Positions 23,973 to 32,920 of a DNA stretch of 64,000 nt are shown in pieces; the first letter of the stretch is position 1; each line of letters starts with the position of its first letter. The stretch is from NCBI RefSeq assembly GCF_024753215.1, contig NZ_JANUGV010000001.1, forward strand, positions 186,001 to 250,000, written 5' to 3'. This DNA is from Massilia solisilvae. GTDB taxonomy: Bacteria > Pseudomonadota > Gammaproteobacteria > Burkholderiales > Burkholderiaceae_D. The position numbers and the translations under genes were made by a program. The notes below the pieces were generated by a model that searched no databases, was not told the origin of the DNA, and saw nothing but the letters and a program-made list of their open reading frames with translations.

Positions 23973-26054
23973 TCAGTTGTTGGCCAGGCCGTCGCCGCCG
24001 GTATCGCCGATCTCGATCTCGCTGATGCCAATGCCGATCCGGCGCGGGTCGGGCTGGCCGTGCACCGTGGGCGACACCGGATGCGGCACATCGATCACGA
24101 TCTCGCGTTCGGCGCCGCCGGTCTCGAACGCCACGCTCACGTCCTGCGGCGCCCAGCCCACCTTGAACTGTTCGCTGCGCTCGCCCACGTGCATCGTGAA
24201 CGGCAGCTGCGTGTTCACGTCATACGCCTGCGCCTTGAGCACGACGCGCAGGTGGCGCGGCAGCGGCATGTTAAAGCGGATCACCACCTTGTCGGCATCC
24301 GACCAGCGGCCCCAGCTTTCGGCCCACGACAGCCCCGAGGCCGAGGCGATCAGTCCCTGGCCGAACGGCGCCGCCAGCGAGGCCAGGCCCACGCGCCGGT
24401 GCCCGCCGTGGATGCGCACCAGGCTGAATTCGTCGTTGCGGTAGAGCGGCGTCACGCCGTCGGGCAAGGGATGGTTGCCCAGCACCAGCAGCCATTTGCT
24501 GCGGGTCGGCAGCGACGCGTGCTCGATCGGCGCGTCCGGCGCCAGCAGCAGCGTCATCGAGTCTTTTGCATCCAGCCGAAACTGGGTGCGCATCAGGCGC
24601 GGCGTGTCGTTGCCGGCCACCGTCACCTGGTCGCGCTCGGCGGGCGGGATGTGGGCGCGGGCGTAGTCGGCAGCGCGCTCGGCCAGGTCTTGCACGCGCG
24701 CGCCCTTGAGCGTCTGCGTCGATGCAAACGCGCCGCACAGCACCGTTGCCGGCAGTACGGCAAACAGGAACAGGGGCGCGGCCACGGCGCGGCCGCGCGC
24801 CCACAGGAACAGCAGCAGCGCATCGAGCGCGGCCAGCAGCAGCACCCCTTGCTTGTGGACGGTGATCGCGTACAGGTCCGGCCCGTCGACCGGGCTGGGC
24901 GAAAACTGGCCCAGCCGGGAGATCGCTGCCGCCAGACCAGCCGCGACCACCAGCGCGATTGCCCAGCGCAGCCGAGTGCGCGGTTCGCTCTGCCGTTGCC
25001 CCGCGGCGGCGGCCACAACCAGCCACAGCAGCGGGAAGATGAAGTCGTAGTAGCGCAGGTGCAGGCGCAGGCCTTCGTTGTTCAGGCCGGCATTGGCGAT
25101 CGACGCGGTGAACAGGACCGTGACGCCGGCGGCCGACCCGAGCATGAGGAATGCATACAGCTGCAGCAGCGCGCCTTTGCCGGCTTGCGCGCGCGGCGGC
25201 GGGCGCAGCAGCGAGGCGGCCACCATCGCCAGCGGCAGCGGCAGCAGCAGCGCCAGCGCCATCAGGTGGCCGCCGGCGCTGACCAGCGCGGGCGCCACCA
25301 GGGCGAACAGTGAGCGGCTGCCGGCGGCGTGCACAGCGCCGCCGTAGAAATTGCCGAACAGGTCGAGCGCCGACCTGCCACCGAGCAGGTAGCCCAGGCC
25401 GAAGCGGACCGCCGCCACGCAGGCGAGCGCCAGCGCCACCGCGCGCGCGCCGTCGCGCAGCCAGCGCCCGCCGCCCATCCAGCGGGTGTACAGCAGGAAC
25501 AGGCAAAGCGCCGGGACCAGGAACAGCGCGTGCACCTTTACCAGGCTCATCAGCCCAAGGACGATGCCGGTGGTGGCAGCGTAGCGTGCCCACGGCCAAT
25601 GGGCGCGGGTCAACGCGATCCAGGTCAGCACGCAAAAGCCGAAGAAGTACATCGACTCCGGCATGAAGTACGCGGTGTACAGGTTGAACGGCGCCAGCAT
25701 CGCGAGCAGCGCGATGAAGGCGGCCACCGCCCTGCCGGTGTAATGGCGGGCGATCAGGTAGACAAACGGGATTGCGGCGGCGAAGAAGGCGACGTTACCC
25801 GCATGCACGCAGTCGTAAAAGCGCGGCCCGCACATGCTGCTGGCGGAAAACAGCCACAGGTACAGCCAGGACGGCAGTACCGACTCGTGCAGCGGCTGCA
25901 GCCGCGACAGCTTGTCGTAGTACCACTCGTCGGCAAACACACTTGGGTACAGGCCGCCGGAGCGCACCAGCAGCCAGGCGCAGATGGCCACGAAAGTGGC
26001 GCCCACGAGGATCTTCCACGCGGAGCGGTCGGTCAGGAGCGGGGGCTGTGTCAC
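23973..26054 (-). CDS. GT-C-like multi-pass membrane glycosyltransferase
   Basis: 693 residues. About 11 predicted membrane segments occupy residues 15-430, and a soluble periplasmic C-terminal domain of about 260 residues follows. The first loop carries FADEWYYDKL; an acidic pair here is the usual catalytic or metal site of GT-C enzymes, which use polyprenyl-phosphate sugars outside the inner membrane. The C-terminal part (VVIRFNMPLPRHLRVVLKAQ onward) looks like a beta-sandwich. The GTG start at 26054 overlaps the GtrA stop (GTGA), so the two are coupled. Last gene of the polysaccharide operon. Sugar and acceptor are unknown; GtrA and GT2 next to it are the usual suppliers of lipid-linked sugars. 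Confidence 0.8.
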   Translation of the reverse strand: MTQPPLLTDRSAWKILVGATFVAICAWLLVRSGGLYPSVFADEWYYDKLSRLQPLHESVLPSWLYLWLFSASSMCGPRFYDCVHAGNVAFFAAAIPFVYLIARHYTGRAVAAFIALLAMLAPFNLYTAYFMPESMYFFGFCVLTWIALTRAHWPWARYAATTGIVLGLMSLVKVHALFLVPALCLFLLYTRWMGGGRWLRDGARAVALALACVAAVRFGLGYLLGGRSALDLFGNFYGGAVHAAGSRSLFALVAPALVSAGGHLMALALLLPLPLAMVAASLLRPPPRAQAGKGALLQLYAFLMLGSAAGVTVLFTASIANAGLNNEGLRLHLRYYDFIFPLLWLVVAAAAGQRQSEPRTRLRWAIALVVAAGLAAAISRLGQFSPSPVDGPDLYAITVHKQGVLLLAALDALLLFLWARGRAVAAPLFLFAVLPATVLCGAFASTQTLKGARVQDLAERAADYARAHIPPAERDQVTVAGNDTPRLMRTQFRLDAKDSMTLLLAPDAPIEHASLPTRSKWLLVLGNHPLPDGVTPLYRNDEFSLVRIHGGHRRVGLASLAAPFGQGLIASASGLSWAESWGRWSDADKVVIRFNMPLPRHLRVVLKAQAYDVNTQLPFTMHVGERSEQFKVGWAPQDVSVAFETGGAEREIVIDVPHPVSPTVHGQPDPRRIGIGISEIEIGDTGGDGLANN

Positions 26055-26428
26055 TTGAAGATCCAGTATTTGCCCAGCACGTAGCCGTTCAGCGCCACCA
26101 GCGGCAGCGACAGCAGCTTGCCGGCGAGCGGGCTGCCGGCGAGCTGCTCGAACACGGCCACGCAGGCCAGGGTGAGCAGGTAGTTGACGCCGACGATGCA
26201 CAGGTAGCGCATGAAGCTGGCGGGCGAGGCGTTGGCAGCAAAGGTCACGCGGGCGTGGAAGGCGTAGTTGACCACCAGCCCGGCGGCAAAGCCGGCCGTG
26301 GTGGCGCTGGCGTAATGAACGCCGTGCCGGATGAGCGCCTGCATGATGCCGATGTCCACCAGCGCGCACAGCAGCCCGCCGCTGACGTACACGGCGAACT
26401 GGCGCCAGTGGGCGAAGAGCTTATGCAT
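26051..26428 (-). CDS. GtrA family membrane protein
   Basis: 125 residues, four predicted membrane helices, with FAVYVSGGLLCALVDIGIMQ at the start and NYAFHARVTF in the middle, both typical for GtrA (PF04138). Members are thought to flip polyprenyl-phosphate sugars or to assist their transport; one mycobacterial member sits with decaprenyl-phosphoarabinose genes. It overlaps the GT2 gene by 8 nt upstream and the GT-C gene by 4 nt downstream, a tight GT2-GtrA-GT-C module like the serotype-converting gtr clusters. Confidence 0.9.
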   Translation of the reverse strand: MHKLFAHWRQFAVYVSGGLLCALVDIGIMQALIRHGVHYASATTAGFAAGLVVNYAFHARVTFAANASPASFMRYLCIVGVNYLLTLACVAVFEQLAGSPLAGKLLSLPLVALNGYVLGKYWIFK

Positions 26429-27401
26429 GGATGCGCGAGTACGAGGTCTTCTTGTGCAGCGGCCGGCGCGGCACCGAGGCGATGTCGTAGGCCAGGAAGG
26501 CCAGCACCAGCTGCACGCCCATGATTACCGGTAGCGCCGCCAGCATCACGGTGCCGGCCGGAGTGACGACCTCGTGCTGGGCGGAGCGCAGCCAGTGCGT
26601 GATCCCGTACACGGTGCCAAAGCAGATCAGGAACAGGCCCAGCGGCAGCTCGATCGAGGCCAGCGACATGTTGCGCAGGTAGTAGTTGTAGAACAGGCGC
26701 TTGCAGAAATTGCGCAGGTGCTTGGCCGCGAATTCGGTGACGATGCGCGACACCTTCAGGTTGCTCACCTCGTCGGCGTACACGGCGTCCATCGGCACGT
26801 CCACCACCACCGCGCCCAGCGTGTTCAGGCGGAACAGCATGTCGGTTTCGAAAAAGTAGCGCCGGCTCAGTTTGTCGAAGGGGACGAAGCGCAGGCAGTC
26901 GGCGTGGATCGCGGTGTAGCCGTTGGTCGGGTCGAACAGGTCCCAGTAGCCGGACGAGACTTTGGTGAGCAGCGACAGCACCGCGTTGCCGAACAGGCGT
27001 ACCGGCGGCATGCTGCGGATGTGTTCGAGGTTGAAGAAGCGGTTGCCCTTGGCATAGTCGGCTTCGCCTGCCAGGATCGGGGCCACGAAGCGCGGGATCA
27101 GCGAAGTGTCCATCTGGCCGTCGCCGTCCACCTTGACGATGACCTTTGCGCCGTCCGCCAGCGCGGCGCGGTAGCCGGTGATGACGGCGCCGCCGACGCC
27201 CTGGTTGGCGTCGTGTTCGAGGACGGTCACGCGCGGGTCAAGGCATTGCTCGCGCACCAGCTTGCCCGAGCCGTCGGGGCATTTGTCGTCGACCACATAG
27301 ATGCGGTCAACCTCGGGTCCGATGCCGGCGATCACGTCCAGAATCTGGCGTGTGACTTTGAAGCTCGGAATCACGACAGCGATGGATTCGGTGCGATGCA
27401 T
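26421..27401 (-). CDS. GT2 glycosyltransferase, polyprenyl-phosphate sugar synthase-like
   Basis: 326 residues. An N-terminal GT-A domain (VVIPSFKVTRQILDVIAGI, YVVDDKCPDGSG, KVDGDGQMD with the DxD metal site near 97-103) is followed by two C-terminal membrane helices (about 250-310), the layout of GtrB/DPM1-like enzymes that load sugar from a nucleotide onto undecaprenyl phosphate. ATG 27401 is chosen; the frame runs upstream to 27557 over a repeat element. It overlaps gtrA-like gene by 8 nt. Together with GtrA and a GT-C enzyme it could add a side sugar to the exported glycan. Confidence 0.85.
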   Translation of the reverse strand: MHRTESIAVVIPSFKVTRQILDVIAGIGPEVDRIYVVDDKCPDGSGKLVREQCLDPRVTVLEHDANQGVGGAVITGYRAALADGAKVIVKVDGDGQMDTSLIPRFVAPILAGEADYAKGNRFFNLEHIRSMPPVRLFGNAVLSLLTKVSSGYWDLFDPTNGYTAIHADCLRFVPFDKLSRRYFFETDMLFRLNTLGAVVVDVPMDAVYADEVSNLKVSRIVTEFAAKHLRNFCKRLFYNYYLRNMSLASIELPLGLFLICFGTVYGITHWLRSAQHEVVTPAGTVMLAALPVIMGVQLVLAFLAYDIASVPRRPLHKKTSYSRIHA

Positions 27402-27491
27402 GAGCGGCGGCGGCTGTTGAGAAATGGGCTGCACGGATGGTAGCGTATGGCTGAGCCTTTGTCTAAGCGTGGAAGGTAATGATTGGCTTTG

Positions 27492-27573
27492 GTAGGGTGG
27501 GCAGCTTGTCTGCCCACGCGTCCAGGCAGCGCGGGCACTGGTTGAACGCGTGGGCACGATGTGCCCATCCTAC
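27492..27573. repeat. REP-like inverted repeat (family B), full copy
   Basis: It starts GTAGGGTGGGCAGC and ends GTGCCCATCCTAC; the internal parts TGCCCACGCG and CGCGTGGGCA form the inner stem. The unit lies within the polysaccharide operon between the GT2 and GT-C-like genes. It sits in the 176-bp gap, the longest break in the operon, and might reduce or end transcription. Confidence 0.75.
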
Positions 27574-27577
27574 GAAG

Positions 27578-29497
27578 CTAATGCATCGTGACTTTCTGCA
27601 GGAAGAACGCGATGTGGCGCTGGTCCGGTTGGCCGGGCGCGGGCAGGTTTGGCGCATCGAATTCCAGTTCCACCGAGAGCAGCCAGGCGCCATCTGGCGC
27701 CTTGGGCACCACCAGCTCCGGGGCCTGGTCGAGCGCCTGCCAGCCCAGGTCGGTTCCGTCGATGCTCACCCGGGTACGGCGGTTGGCGCCATGGTAGCGC
27801 CCGTGCAGCACCAGCCGGGTGGGCCGCTGGCGTGGGTCAAGCGCGATCGCCAGCCGCGCCCGCGCGCCGTCCGACCACACGCCGCTCCACAACGCGCCTC
27901 CATGCTCGACGTGGCTCCAGCCGCCCGCGAGCTGCAGCCCCGCCTGCCCGACCTCGATGTCGATCGCAGGCACGCAGGATAGCCTGCCGTTGATGTAGCG
28001 CCAGCCACCGTCGGCCGCCGTCATCGGCGTATCGTCCGCCAGCACCTGGCCCTGGCCGCACAAGGCGGTCCCGGCGTTCAGGTTGGCCACGTTGAACATC
28101 CGCTTGACCACCGTGCCGTGTACCGCATAGCTGTCGATGCGTTGCGGGTCGAGCGCACTTTCCTGGCCGTTGGCACGCTCGTGGAAGATCTCGGGGTCGG
28201 GATTGTAGGCGGCCGGCGCGTGCGCCATCACGAACGCGGCCAGCGGGCTCATGGACACGAAATTGTAGGCATTGGCGTGGACGATGCTGACCACCTGCAG
28301 CGTAGCCACCACAACCAGCGGCGCCGCCGGCAGGCGCGCGGATTCGCGCAGGCGCCACAGGAAGGCGAACAGCAGGGGCATCGCGCACCAGAAGGCGTAG
28401 CGCATCATGCCCTGCGCGCCCGAGTTCCAGTTGTACGCCACCAGCGCCGGCACCGCCATCGCCATCGAGAACAGCACGGCCACGCCGGCGATGCAGGCGG
28501 CGCGGCCGCGCTGCCCGAACAGCAATACCGCGAACAGGCCGGGCACCCCGACCACCATCCCCTGGTTCAGGTCGAACAGCAGCGAGAACAGCCGGTTCGG
28601 GGTTGCCATGGCGGCGGACGTCGCGAGCTTGCCGATGATGCTCGGCACTCCGAATGCCCATTGGTTGAACAGCACCGACAGCGCGAAGATGGCGATGGTG
28701 AGCAGCGACCCGGCCAGTTCGCGCATGCCCACCGCGGTGCGCACGTTGGCGGCCAGGCCGGTGCCGCTCCGCCATGCGCCGCACAGGCGCAGCAGCGGCG
28801 CGAACACGGCGAAGAACACGATCGGCGGGTTGTGGGTGGCGGCCAGGCCCGCCAGCAGGCCGACGCGCAGCGGCGCCCCGCTTGCGTTCAGCGCCAGCGC
28901 GGCCAGCAGCGCGCTCGCACTGAACATCTCGGGGCTGCTCCAGGCGCCGTACAGCAGGCCGCCGCACAGCACGAACAGCAGCACCCCGAGCATGGCGCGC
29001 GCCGCGCTGCCGAACAGGCGCAGCAGCGCCATCCCCAGCACGAAAACGCATGCCAGGTTCACCGCGAGGAAGGCCTTGAAGGCCGGCGCCCCGGCCAGCG
29101 GCACCACTTTGGTCGCCAGTGCGGCCAGCGCCGGGTAGGCGAAGAAGTGGATCGCATACACGCGGCCGTCGCGCCCGCGCCAGAAGCCCGGCGCGCACTG
29201 CTCGCTACCCTTTGCGCAGGCCTGCTCCAGCCGCGACAGCGCATCGGCGAACGGCGGCAGCAGGACCTTGGTGGCTTCAATGTCGGCGGGGCGGATGTCC
29301 GGGCTGGCGTGCCGCGCCAGTGCCACGGTCATCAGCGCGTATTCCTCGACGTCGCCACTGTGCTGCGGCGTGGCCACGGCGTACAGCAGCGCGAGCAGGA
29401 GGGCCAGCATGGCCGCGAACGGCGCCGTGGACGCGGGACGGCGCGGTTCGCCGTTCCGGTAGCTTGCGCGCGCGTGTTGTCGCAGCGTCCTGAACAT
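27578..29497 (-). CDS. GT-C-like membrane protein, paralogue of the upstream gene
   Basis: 639 residues. Ten or more membrane segments between about 28 and 430 are followed by a periplasmic domain of about 180 residues. The first loop has GDVEEYALMTVALA, in which acidic residues occupy the GT-C catalytic place. It is clearly a paralogue of the next gene upstream (29512-31446). Shared segments include LLFDLNQGM against FFFDLNQGM, YNWNSGAQGMMRYAFW against TNWNSGAAGLMRYAFW, and the C-terminal TRVSIDGTDLGW against TRVSVNGIDLGW. The ATG at 29497 lies 14 nt after that gene's stop. Possible role: transfer of a sugar from a lipid carrier to the glycan; no specific activity can be assigned. Confidence 0.78.
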   Translation of the reverse strand: MFRTLRQHARASYRNGEPRRPASTAPFAAMLALLLALLYAVATPQHSGDVEEYALMTVALARHASPDIRPADIEATKVLLPPFADALSRLEQACAKGSEQCAPGFWRGRDGRVYAIHFFAYPALAALATKVVPLAGAPAFKAFLAVNLACVFVLGMALLRLFGSAARAMLGVLLFVLCGGLLYGAWSSPEMFSASALLAALALNASGAPLRVGLLAGLAATHNPPIVFFAVFAPLLRLCGAWRSGTGLAANVRTAVGMRELAGSLLTIAIFALSVLFNQWAFGVPSIIGKLATSAAMATPNRLFSLLFDLNQGMVVGVPGLFAVLLFGQRGRAACIAGVAVLFSMAMAVPALVAYNWNSGAQGMMRYAFWCAMPLLFAFLWRLRESARLPAAPLVVVATLQVVSIVHANAYNFVSMSPLAAFVMAHAPAAYNPDPEIFHERANGQESALDPQRIDSYAVHGTVVKRMFNVANLNAGTALCGQGQVLADDTPMTAADGGWRYINGRLSCVPAIDIEVGQAGLQLAGGWSHVEHGGALWSGVWSDGARARLAIALDPRQRPTRLVLHGRYHGANRRTRVSIDGTDLGWQALDQAPELVVPKAPDGAWLLSVELEFDAPNLPAPGQPDQRHIAFFLQKVTMH

Positions 29498-29511
29498 GCC
29501 GGGGTGTGGGC

Positions 29512-31446
29512 TTAGTGGTTGCGCGCCGTGGTGCTGGCGCTGGCGCGCAGGTCCAGTTCGCGCAGGAAGAATGCGATGCGCCGCGTGTCGGCGCCGCCCG
29601 GCAGGGCAGGCGCTTCGTTCTCGAGGTCGAATTCCAGCAGGCGCGTTCTGGCCACCTGCGGCGGCAGCGCGATCGGTCCCTCGCGGTCCAGCTGGTGCCA
29701 GCCAAGGTCGATGCCGTTGACGCTGACACGGGTGCGCTTGTTGCCGTCGTAGTAGTGGCCGGTGAAGCTGACGGTGGCCGGTGCAAGGCCGTTGGCCGGC
29801 GTGACCAGGATGCGCGAATGCGCGCCGTTGGACCACACGCCGTTCCAGGGTTCGCCGGAGCGCTCCACGCCGTTCCAGCCAGTGGCCAGGCTGATGCCCA
29901 CGCCGGCCTCGAACTGGTCGGCCTTGAAGCGCTGCTGCGGCAGGCCGCCTTCCAGGCAGTGCGGCTGGCCGTCGATGTAGCGCCAGCCGTGCGCGCTGCC
30001 CACGATGCGCGTTTCCGGCGCAAGCGCGCCGCCTTCGCCGCACAGCAGGCCCTCGGCGGCCGGGTTGGCGATGTTAATCAGCGTCTTGACCGGACGGCCG
30101 GCGACCTTGTACACGTAGATCTTGTCCTTCTGGATGCCGTCGTCGTTGCGCGCCATGCGTTCGGCGAAGATCTCGGGTTCCGGGTGGTACAGGTCCGGCG
30201 CGCGGTCGAGCAGTCGCTGCGCCAGCGGGCTGAACTCGATGTACGGGTAGCTCTTGGCATACACCATGGAGCCCGCCTGCACGGCCACGAACAGCAGCAC
30301 CGGCACGAGCGGCCAGCGTTCCTGCTCGCGCAGGCGCAGCAGCAGCGCGAACAGCAGCGGCATGGCGGCCCAGAAGGCATAGCGCATCAGGCCCGCGGCG
30401 CCCGAGTTCCAGTTGGTGATCACCAGCGTGGGCAGCGCCAGGGCCAGCGTGAACAGTGCGCAGCCGGCCAGCACCAGCGCCTGTTTGCCGCGCTCGCCCG
30501 CGCGGCCCCAGCCCCAGGCCAGGAGCGCCACCGCCAGCGCCGGAATGGCAAGGAACATGCCCTGGTTCAGGTCGAAGAAGAACGACACCAGGCGCACCCC
30601 GGACACCAGCGACGGGTCCGAGAACCACTTGGCGATGATGCTCGGGACCCCGAAATGGTAAAGGTTGAACAGCGGCGGCAGCGCGAACAGCGCCAGGCCC
30701 GAGGCCAGCCCCGCGAGGTTACGCGCGCCGAGCGCGGCGCGGATCGCCTGCGCGGGCGTGGCGCCGTTGCGCCAGGCCTGCAGCGCAAAGAGCAGCGGCG
30801 CAAAGCCGAAGAACATGACGATGGTGGGGTTCTGCTGGCTGGCCAGGCCCGCCAGCAGGCCGGCCGCCACCGGGGCGCCGCTGGCAAACAGTAGCAGCGC
30901 GGACAGCAGGGCGGCCGCGCTCAGGCATTCGGGGCTGGTCCAGTCCCAGTACAGCCAGCCGCCGCACAGCATGAACAGGGCAACGCCACCAAAGGCCCTG
31001 GCGCTGGAACCGAAGAAGCGCAGCAGCGCCAGGCCCAGCACGAACACCGCCGCCAGGTTCACCACCTGGAACGCCTTGAGCGGCGGCTGGTGCAGCTTTT
31101 CCAGCACCTTGAACGGCACCGCCACCAGCATCGAGTAGCCGAAGAAGTGGATCGAATAGACCTTGCCCTCGCGGCCGCGCACAAACGCCTGGAACACGCG
31201 GGGGGTATTGGTGCGCATCTGCTCGGCGAGCACGTCGTACACCGGGGCCAGTTCGGGCGCCAGCGGCTTGGCGGCGCCCAGGTCCTCGATGCGGATGTCG
31301 GGCGAGCGGTGCGCGGCCAGTGCGACCGTGTCGCCAAGGTATTCGAGGACGTCGCCGCCGATCCACGGCTTGCCCCAGGCCAGCAGTGCCGACAGCAGCG
31401 CCAGCAGGATCAGCGCAAAGCGCCAGGTGTGCAGTTGTTTGCTCAT
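29512..31446 (-). CDS. GT-C-like membrane protein (first of tandem paralogues)
   Basis: 644 residues with a first helix at about 10-26, a periplasmic loop with GGDVLEYLGDTVALA, about ten further helices up to residue 410, then a soluble C-terminal beta-rich domain ending RRIAFFLRELDL. Tandem duplicate of the following gene with the same domain plan. Lies 12 nt after the HAD-UbiA gene, so clearly in the same operon. The presence of an enzyme that makes a polyprenyl-phospho-pentose next door suggests, by analogy to arabinosyltransferases, that these GT-C proteins may use such a donor; this is inference. Confidence 0.78.
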   Translation of the reverse strand: MSKQLHTWRFALILLALLSALLAWGKPWIGGDVLEYLGDTVALAAHRSPDIRIEDLGAAKPLAPELAPVYDVLAEQMRTNTPRVFQAFVRGREGKVYSIHFFGYSMLVAVPFKVLEKLHQPPLKAFQVVNLAAVFVLGLALLRFFGSSARAFGGVALFMLCGGWLYWDWTSPECLSAAALLSALLLFASGAPVAAGLLAGLASQQNPTIVMFFGFAPLLFALQAWRNGATPAQAIRAALGARNLAGLASGLALFALPPLFNLYHFGVPSIIAKWFSDPSLVSGVRLVSFFFDLNQGMFLAIPALAVALLAWGWGRAGERGKQALVLAGCALFTLALALPTLVITNWNSGAAGLMRYAFWAAMPLLFALLLRLREQERWPLVPVLLFVAVQAGSMVYAKSYPYIEFSPLAQRLLDRAPDLYHPEPEIFAERMARNDDGIQKDKIYVYKVAGRPVKTLINIANPAAEGLLCGEGGALAPETRIVGSAHGWRYIDGQPHCLEGGLPQQRFKADQFEAGVGISLATGWNGVERSGEPWNGVWSNGAHSRILVTPANGLAPATVSFTGHYYDGNKRTRVSVNGIDLGWHQLDREGPIALPPQVARTRLLEFDLENEAPALPGGADTRRIAFFLRELDLRASASTTARNH

Positions 31447-31458
31447 GGCCCCTCCATC

Positions 31459-32904
31459 TCACCAGCCGGCCGCGGCCACCACCAGCGCCGCGCACAGCGC
31501 CAGCACGGCCAGGCTCACCTTGTCGCGGCTCACGTACAGCACCGGGTCCTCGTTCACCTGGCCACGAAACGACAGCGCCCACAGACGGCCGAGCCAGAAC
31601 ACCAGCAGCGGCACGATCCCGAACAGCCAGTCCGGGTGGCGGTACATCTGGACCACGTTCTGCGAATTAAAGTAGAGCATGAATACCAGCACTGACACGA
31701 AGGCGGCGTTGATGCCCATGATCCCGACCGGGGTCTTGTCGGCTGTGGTATAGCCGCGTCCGCGGGTCTTTTCCTTGCCGTCGCGGTGCAGGTTGAACAG
31801 TTCGCTGTGGCGCTTGAGCAGGGCCAGGCTCAGGAAGATGAAGAACGAGAACGCCAGCAGCCAGAACGAGGGTGCGATGCCGGTCGCCGCGCAGCCGCCC
31901 AGCACGCGCAGGCAGTACAGCAAGGCCAGCGTGACGATGTCCACCATCAGCAGGCGCTTCAGGTACACCGAATAGGCCAGCGTGGCCACGAAGTACACGC
32001 CCAGCGGCAGCAGCAGGAAGGGCTTGATCGCCGCGCACACGGCCAGCGCAGCCAGCGCCAGCAGCGGGCTGGCCACGAGCGCCAGCGGCAACGGCAGCGC
32101 GCCGGCGGCGATCGGGCGCTTGTGCTTGGTCGGGTGCAGGCGGTCGTCCTGGGCGTCGAGCGCGTCGTTGAGCAGGTAGGCGCTCGATGCGCAGGCCGAG
32201 AACACGGCGAAGGCCAGCAGCGACATGGCCAGCATGTCCGCATTGAGCGCGTGCGCGGCCAGCATCGGCAGGAACACCAGCAGGTTCTTGAGCCACTGGC
32301 GCGGGCGCAGCGCCTTGAACAGCGCGCGCGCCGCGCCACCGCGCGTGCTGCCGACCTGGGTGGTGCTGCGGCCGTCGGCCAGCACATATTCTTTTCCGGC
32401 CACGCAGTAGGCGGTGCGGCTGCCCAGCCACACCGGCAGGTCGGCGCGCGAATTGCCGATGTAGTCGTAGCCCTGCGCGCCGTACAGCGCCGCCAGGCGC
32501 TCGGCCTTGTTGTGCGAGGTGAGGTTGATGCTTTCGGTGGCCAGCACCAGGTCGAACAAAGCCGTGTGCGCGGCCACCTGGTCGGCCAGGCGGCGCTGCG
32601 CACCGGTCGCCAGCACGATGGCGCGGCCGTCGTCGCGCTCGGCGCGGATCAGCGACAGCAGCGCCTTGTCGTAAGGGAGGGCGGCGACGTCCAGTTCCAC
32701 TTCGCGCGCCAGTTGTTCCTTGAAACCCGCCTTGCCCTTGAACAGCCAGAACGGCAGCAGCCAGGCGCGCAGGAAGTGCCGGCGCAGGAACAGCACCAGC
32801 GTTTCCCACAGCAGGTCGGAGTGGATCAGGGTGCCGTCCAGGTCCACCACCAGCGGCGGGTGATCTTCCCGGGGGCGCTTCACGCCTTTTTCTTCTTGGA
32901 GCAT
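31459..32904 (-). CDS. HAD phosphatase-UbiA prenyltransferase fusion (polyprenyl-phospho-ribose synthase-like)
   Basis: 481 residues. The N-terminal HAD domain (about 15-200) has motif I DLDGT at 21-25 and the later KAERLAAL and DYIGNSRADLP motifs. The C-terminal UbiA domain (about 200-480) has eight to nine helices with the first Asp-rich motif NDALDAQDDRLHPTKHKRP starting near 246. In actinobacteria a UbiA enzyme joins decaprenyl phosphate to PRPP, and a separate phosphatase then removes the 5-phosphate; in the fused form both are on one chain. The expected product is polyprenyl-phosphoryl-ribose. The two epimerase genes (DprE1/DprE2) that would turn it into the arabinose form are not in the window. 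Confidence 0.87.
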   Translation of the reverse strand: MLQEEKGVKRPREDHPPLVVDLDGTLIHSDLLWETLVLFLRRHFLRAWLLPFWLFKGKAGFKEQLAREVELDVAALPYDKALLSLIRAERDDGRAIVLATGAQRRLADQVAAHTALFDLVLATESINLTSHNKAERLAALYGAQGYDYIGNSRADLPVWLGSRTAYCVAGKEYVLADGRSTTQVGSTRGGAARALFKALRPRQWLKNLLVFLPMLAAHALNADMLAMSLLAFAVFSACASSAYLLNDALDAQDDRLHPTKHKRPIAAGALPLPLALVASPLLALAALAVCAAIKPFLLLPLGVYFVATLAYSVYLKRLLMVDIVTLALLYCLRVLGGCAATGIAPSFWLLAFSFFIFLSLALLKRHSELFNLHRDGKEKTRGRGYTTADKTPVGIMGINAAFVSVLVFMLYFNSQNVVQMYRHPDWLFGIVPLLVFWLGRLWALSFRGQVNEDPVLYVSRDKVSLAVLALCAALVVAAAGW

Positions 32905-32920
32905 GGCTGTCCTTGCGCTC

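Noticed and set aside
31459..32904. Calling the glycan operon an arabinan locus
   Set aside because: The epimerase genes DprE1 and DprE2 are not in the window, so only a polyprenyl-phospho-ribose step can be supported.
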